Source: Planctomycetota bacterium
GTDB lineage: Bacteria; Planctomycetota; Planctomycetia; Planctomycetales; Planctomycetaceae
Length of the DNA: 7,168 nucleotides
Assembly (NCBI GenBank): GCA_026692825.1
Contig: JAPLOC010000520.1
Location: forward strand, 1-7,168
Reading direction: 5' to 3'
The notes beneath the pieces are model-generated. The model searched no databases. It was given only the letters and a program-made list of their open reading frames with translations, and was not told where the DNA came from. Positions 6,327 to 7,168 of the stretch are shown piece by piece. Every line of letters starts with the position of its first letter. Position 1 is the first letter of the stretch. A program made the translations under genes and the position numbers.

Positions 6327-6586
6327 CTTCGCTGTAAGCACTTCGACTCCACGAGGCAGACTCATCGGCGTCGCCCGATGTGTAAATAAACGGCAGACCC
6401 GCAGAATTGAATGTTTCGTGACGGGGGCCAGCGCGAGAGGTGCCTCTCGCGCACCGGTTTTTTCTTGGAGTGCGGAATCTCGATCCCGCCTTTCCTTCAT
6501 CCGACATCGACCTCCAGCAGGCATGTTGGACCGCCGACCTGCCGAAGGGCGTTCGATTCACGGATCAGGAAAAAGAGTGTTGCGAC
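6327..6586. other. Intergenic region after tRNA-His; terminator inside
   Basis: About 260 bases lie between the tRNA and the stop of the convergent right-edge gene. The first 100 bases would be the tRNA 3' trailer. They contain a small hairpin, CATCGG/CCGATG (6363-6368 with 6375-6380), followed by an A/T-rich stretch. A strong terminator lies at 6431-6463. From about 6467 to 6586 I see no gene or other structure; on the minus strand a five-T run near 6570-6574 has only a weak GACT-GA-GTC pairing before it. Confidence 0.5.
6431..6463 (+). terminator. Rho-independent terminator for tRNA-His transcript
   Basis: A perfect nine-base-pair GC-rich stem, GCGCGAGAG (6431-6439) with CTCTCGCGC (6444-6452), has a four-base loop. 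Five bases later come six T (6458-6463), then CTT. The gap between stem and T-run is a little long but the structure is otherwise canonical. There is no T-run on the other strand, so it serves plus-strand transcription. Confidence 0.75.
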
Positions 6587-7168
6587 TCAGTCCGGCACAA
6601 TTCCCGCTCGGGCGTCTCTAAGAAGTCGCTTGCGTTCGTTGCGTGACGCCCGTTTCCATTCGGGGGTCTGCCGGAGTTCGTCCTCCGTTTTCCGAATTGG
6701 AGGCGAGCCGTCGACTGCGGGTCGCGGAGTTGCCGATTCCCCGACGGGAGCCACTCGTGACTCCCGTTCCCGCTGGGCTTTGACCTCGGACCAAGTCGCT
6801 GGATCGCGCTGCGGATTCTGCTGCGGGGCCTGTTTGCGTTTCGGAATCGCGGGAGAATTTCGGTTCGGCGTCTGTTGTGAATAGGGTGGCGCGGGTGGTT
6901 GAGCGGTCCCTGCCGCCGACAGCGTGGGAGTGTCGACCAACATGGGCACGTCCGCGATCGCGGGCGATTCCGCAACCGCCGGCACTACGGTGGCGGTTGA
7001 GCCGGCAGGCTTGGGAATTGAAGGGACAGTACGGGGATCCTGCCAGTCGGCGATCTCCCACTGGATTCCATTCTCGGCCACAGAGAATGCCACCGAGGGG
7101 GGACGCTGACAGAGTTTATGACAAATGAGGTCGAAGCGATCGGGATGTGTGGGGTTCTGATCAATATG
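6587..7168 (-). CDS. Hypothetical protein with disordered Pro/Gln-rich region (N-terminus outside window)
   Basis: One minus-strand frame stays open from the right edge to a TGA at 6587-6589, showing the last 193 residues. The first part looks folded: THPDRFDLICHKLCQRPP (visible residues 7-24), then SVAFSVAENGIQWEIADWQD (25-44). About residues 45-155 are low-complexity, rich in Pro, Ala, Ser, Gln and Thr (QPPAPPYSQQTPNRN, KRKQAPQQNPQRDP), and are probably disordered. The end is charged and basic, with a likely short helix: TPEWKRASRNERKRLLRDA. A GTG at 7093 lies inside the conserved-looking segment and is most likely internal, since coding character continues upstream to the edge. I do not recognise the family. 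The gene is convergent with the tRNA. Confidence 0.7.
   Translation of the reverse strand, partial: HIDQNPTHPDRFDLICHKLCQRPPSVAFSVAENGIQWEIADWQDPRTVPSIPKPAGSTATVVPAVAESPAIADVPMLVDTPTLSAAGTAQPPAPPYSQQTPNRNSPAIPKRKQAPQQNPQRDPATWSEVKAQRERESRVAPVGESATPRPAVDGSPPIRKTEDELRQTPEWKRASRNERKRLLRDARAGIVPD

Noticed and set aside
5779..6561. Minus-strand open frame running opposite the kinase end and through the tRNA
   Set aside because: It crosses a well-formed tRNA gene, its promoter and hairpins, and opposes the conserved kinase C-terminus.
7091..7093. GTG at 7093 as the true start of the right-edge gene
   Set aside because: The frame is open and protein-like up to the window edge (THPDRFDLICHKLC segment), so the GTG is probably an internal valine.
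1..7168. Insertion sequence, CRISPR array, integron or defence island
   Set aside because: No transposase or integrase motif, no regularly spaced direct repeats and no terminal inverted repeats were seen on either strand.

Overview
The window looks like a GC-rich (roughly 58-60%) bacterial chromosome segment, most likely from a planctomycete. The best evidence is an intact DUF1501 protein with a twin-arginine start (2140-3591, minus). This family is strongly expanded in Planctomycetes. A secreted protein resembling PEP-CTERM-type exported proteins, a WD40/TolB-like lipoprotein, and the mostly absent Shine-Dalgarno sites fit the same origin. All of this is inference from protein families; no taxonomic marker gene is present.

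Layout, left to right. Positions 1-472 (minus) hold the N-terminal part of an exported protein that runs off the left edge. After about 280 bases without a gene comes an unrecognised six-helix membrane protein (755-1618, minus). Positions 1619-2139 have no clean gene, but the half nearest the DUF1501 gene keeps protein-like codons spread over two minus-strand frames, which suggests a decayed gene. The DUF1501 gene (2140-3591, minus) is divergent from a lipoprotein with six PD40-type propeller repeats (3839-4942, plus). A PfkB-family sugar kinase of the HldE/RfaE kinase-domain type follows on the same strand (5074-6141). Then comes a compact block: a strong hairpin, a promoter with a dyad over its -10 box, a tRNA-His(GTG) and a rho-independent terminator (6154-6463). 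The right edge carries the C-terminal part of an unrecognised protein (6587-7168, minus), with a long disordered Pro/Gln-rich segment and a basic tail.

The genes do not form an obvious pathway. The lipoprotein and the kinase are co-directional but separated by 131 bases. The DUF1501 gene lacks its usual PSD1 (DUF1549/DUF1553) cytochrome partner within the window. I see no mobile element, CRISPR array or defence cassette. The most unusual details are a U-U mismatch inside the tRNA-His acceptor stem, the inverted repeat over that tRNA's promoter, and the frame-broken remnant at 1838-2100. I did not find a convincing new multi-gene system.
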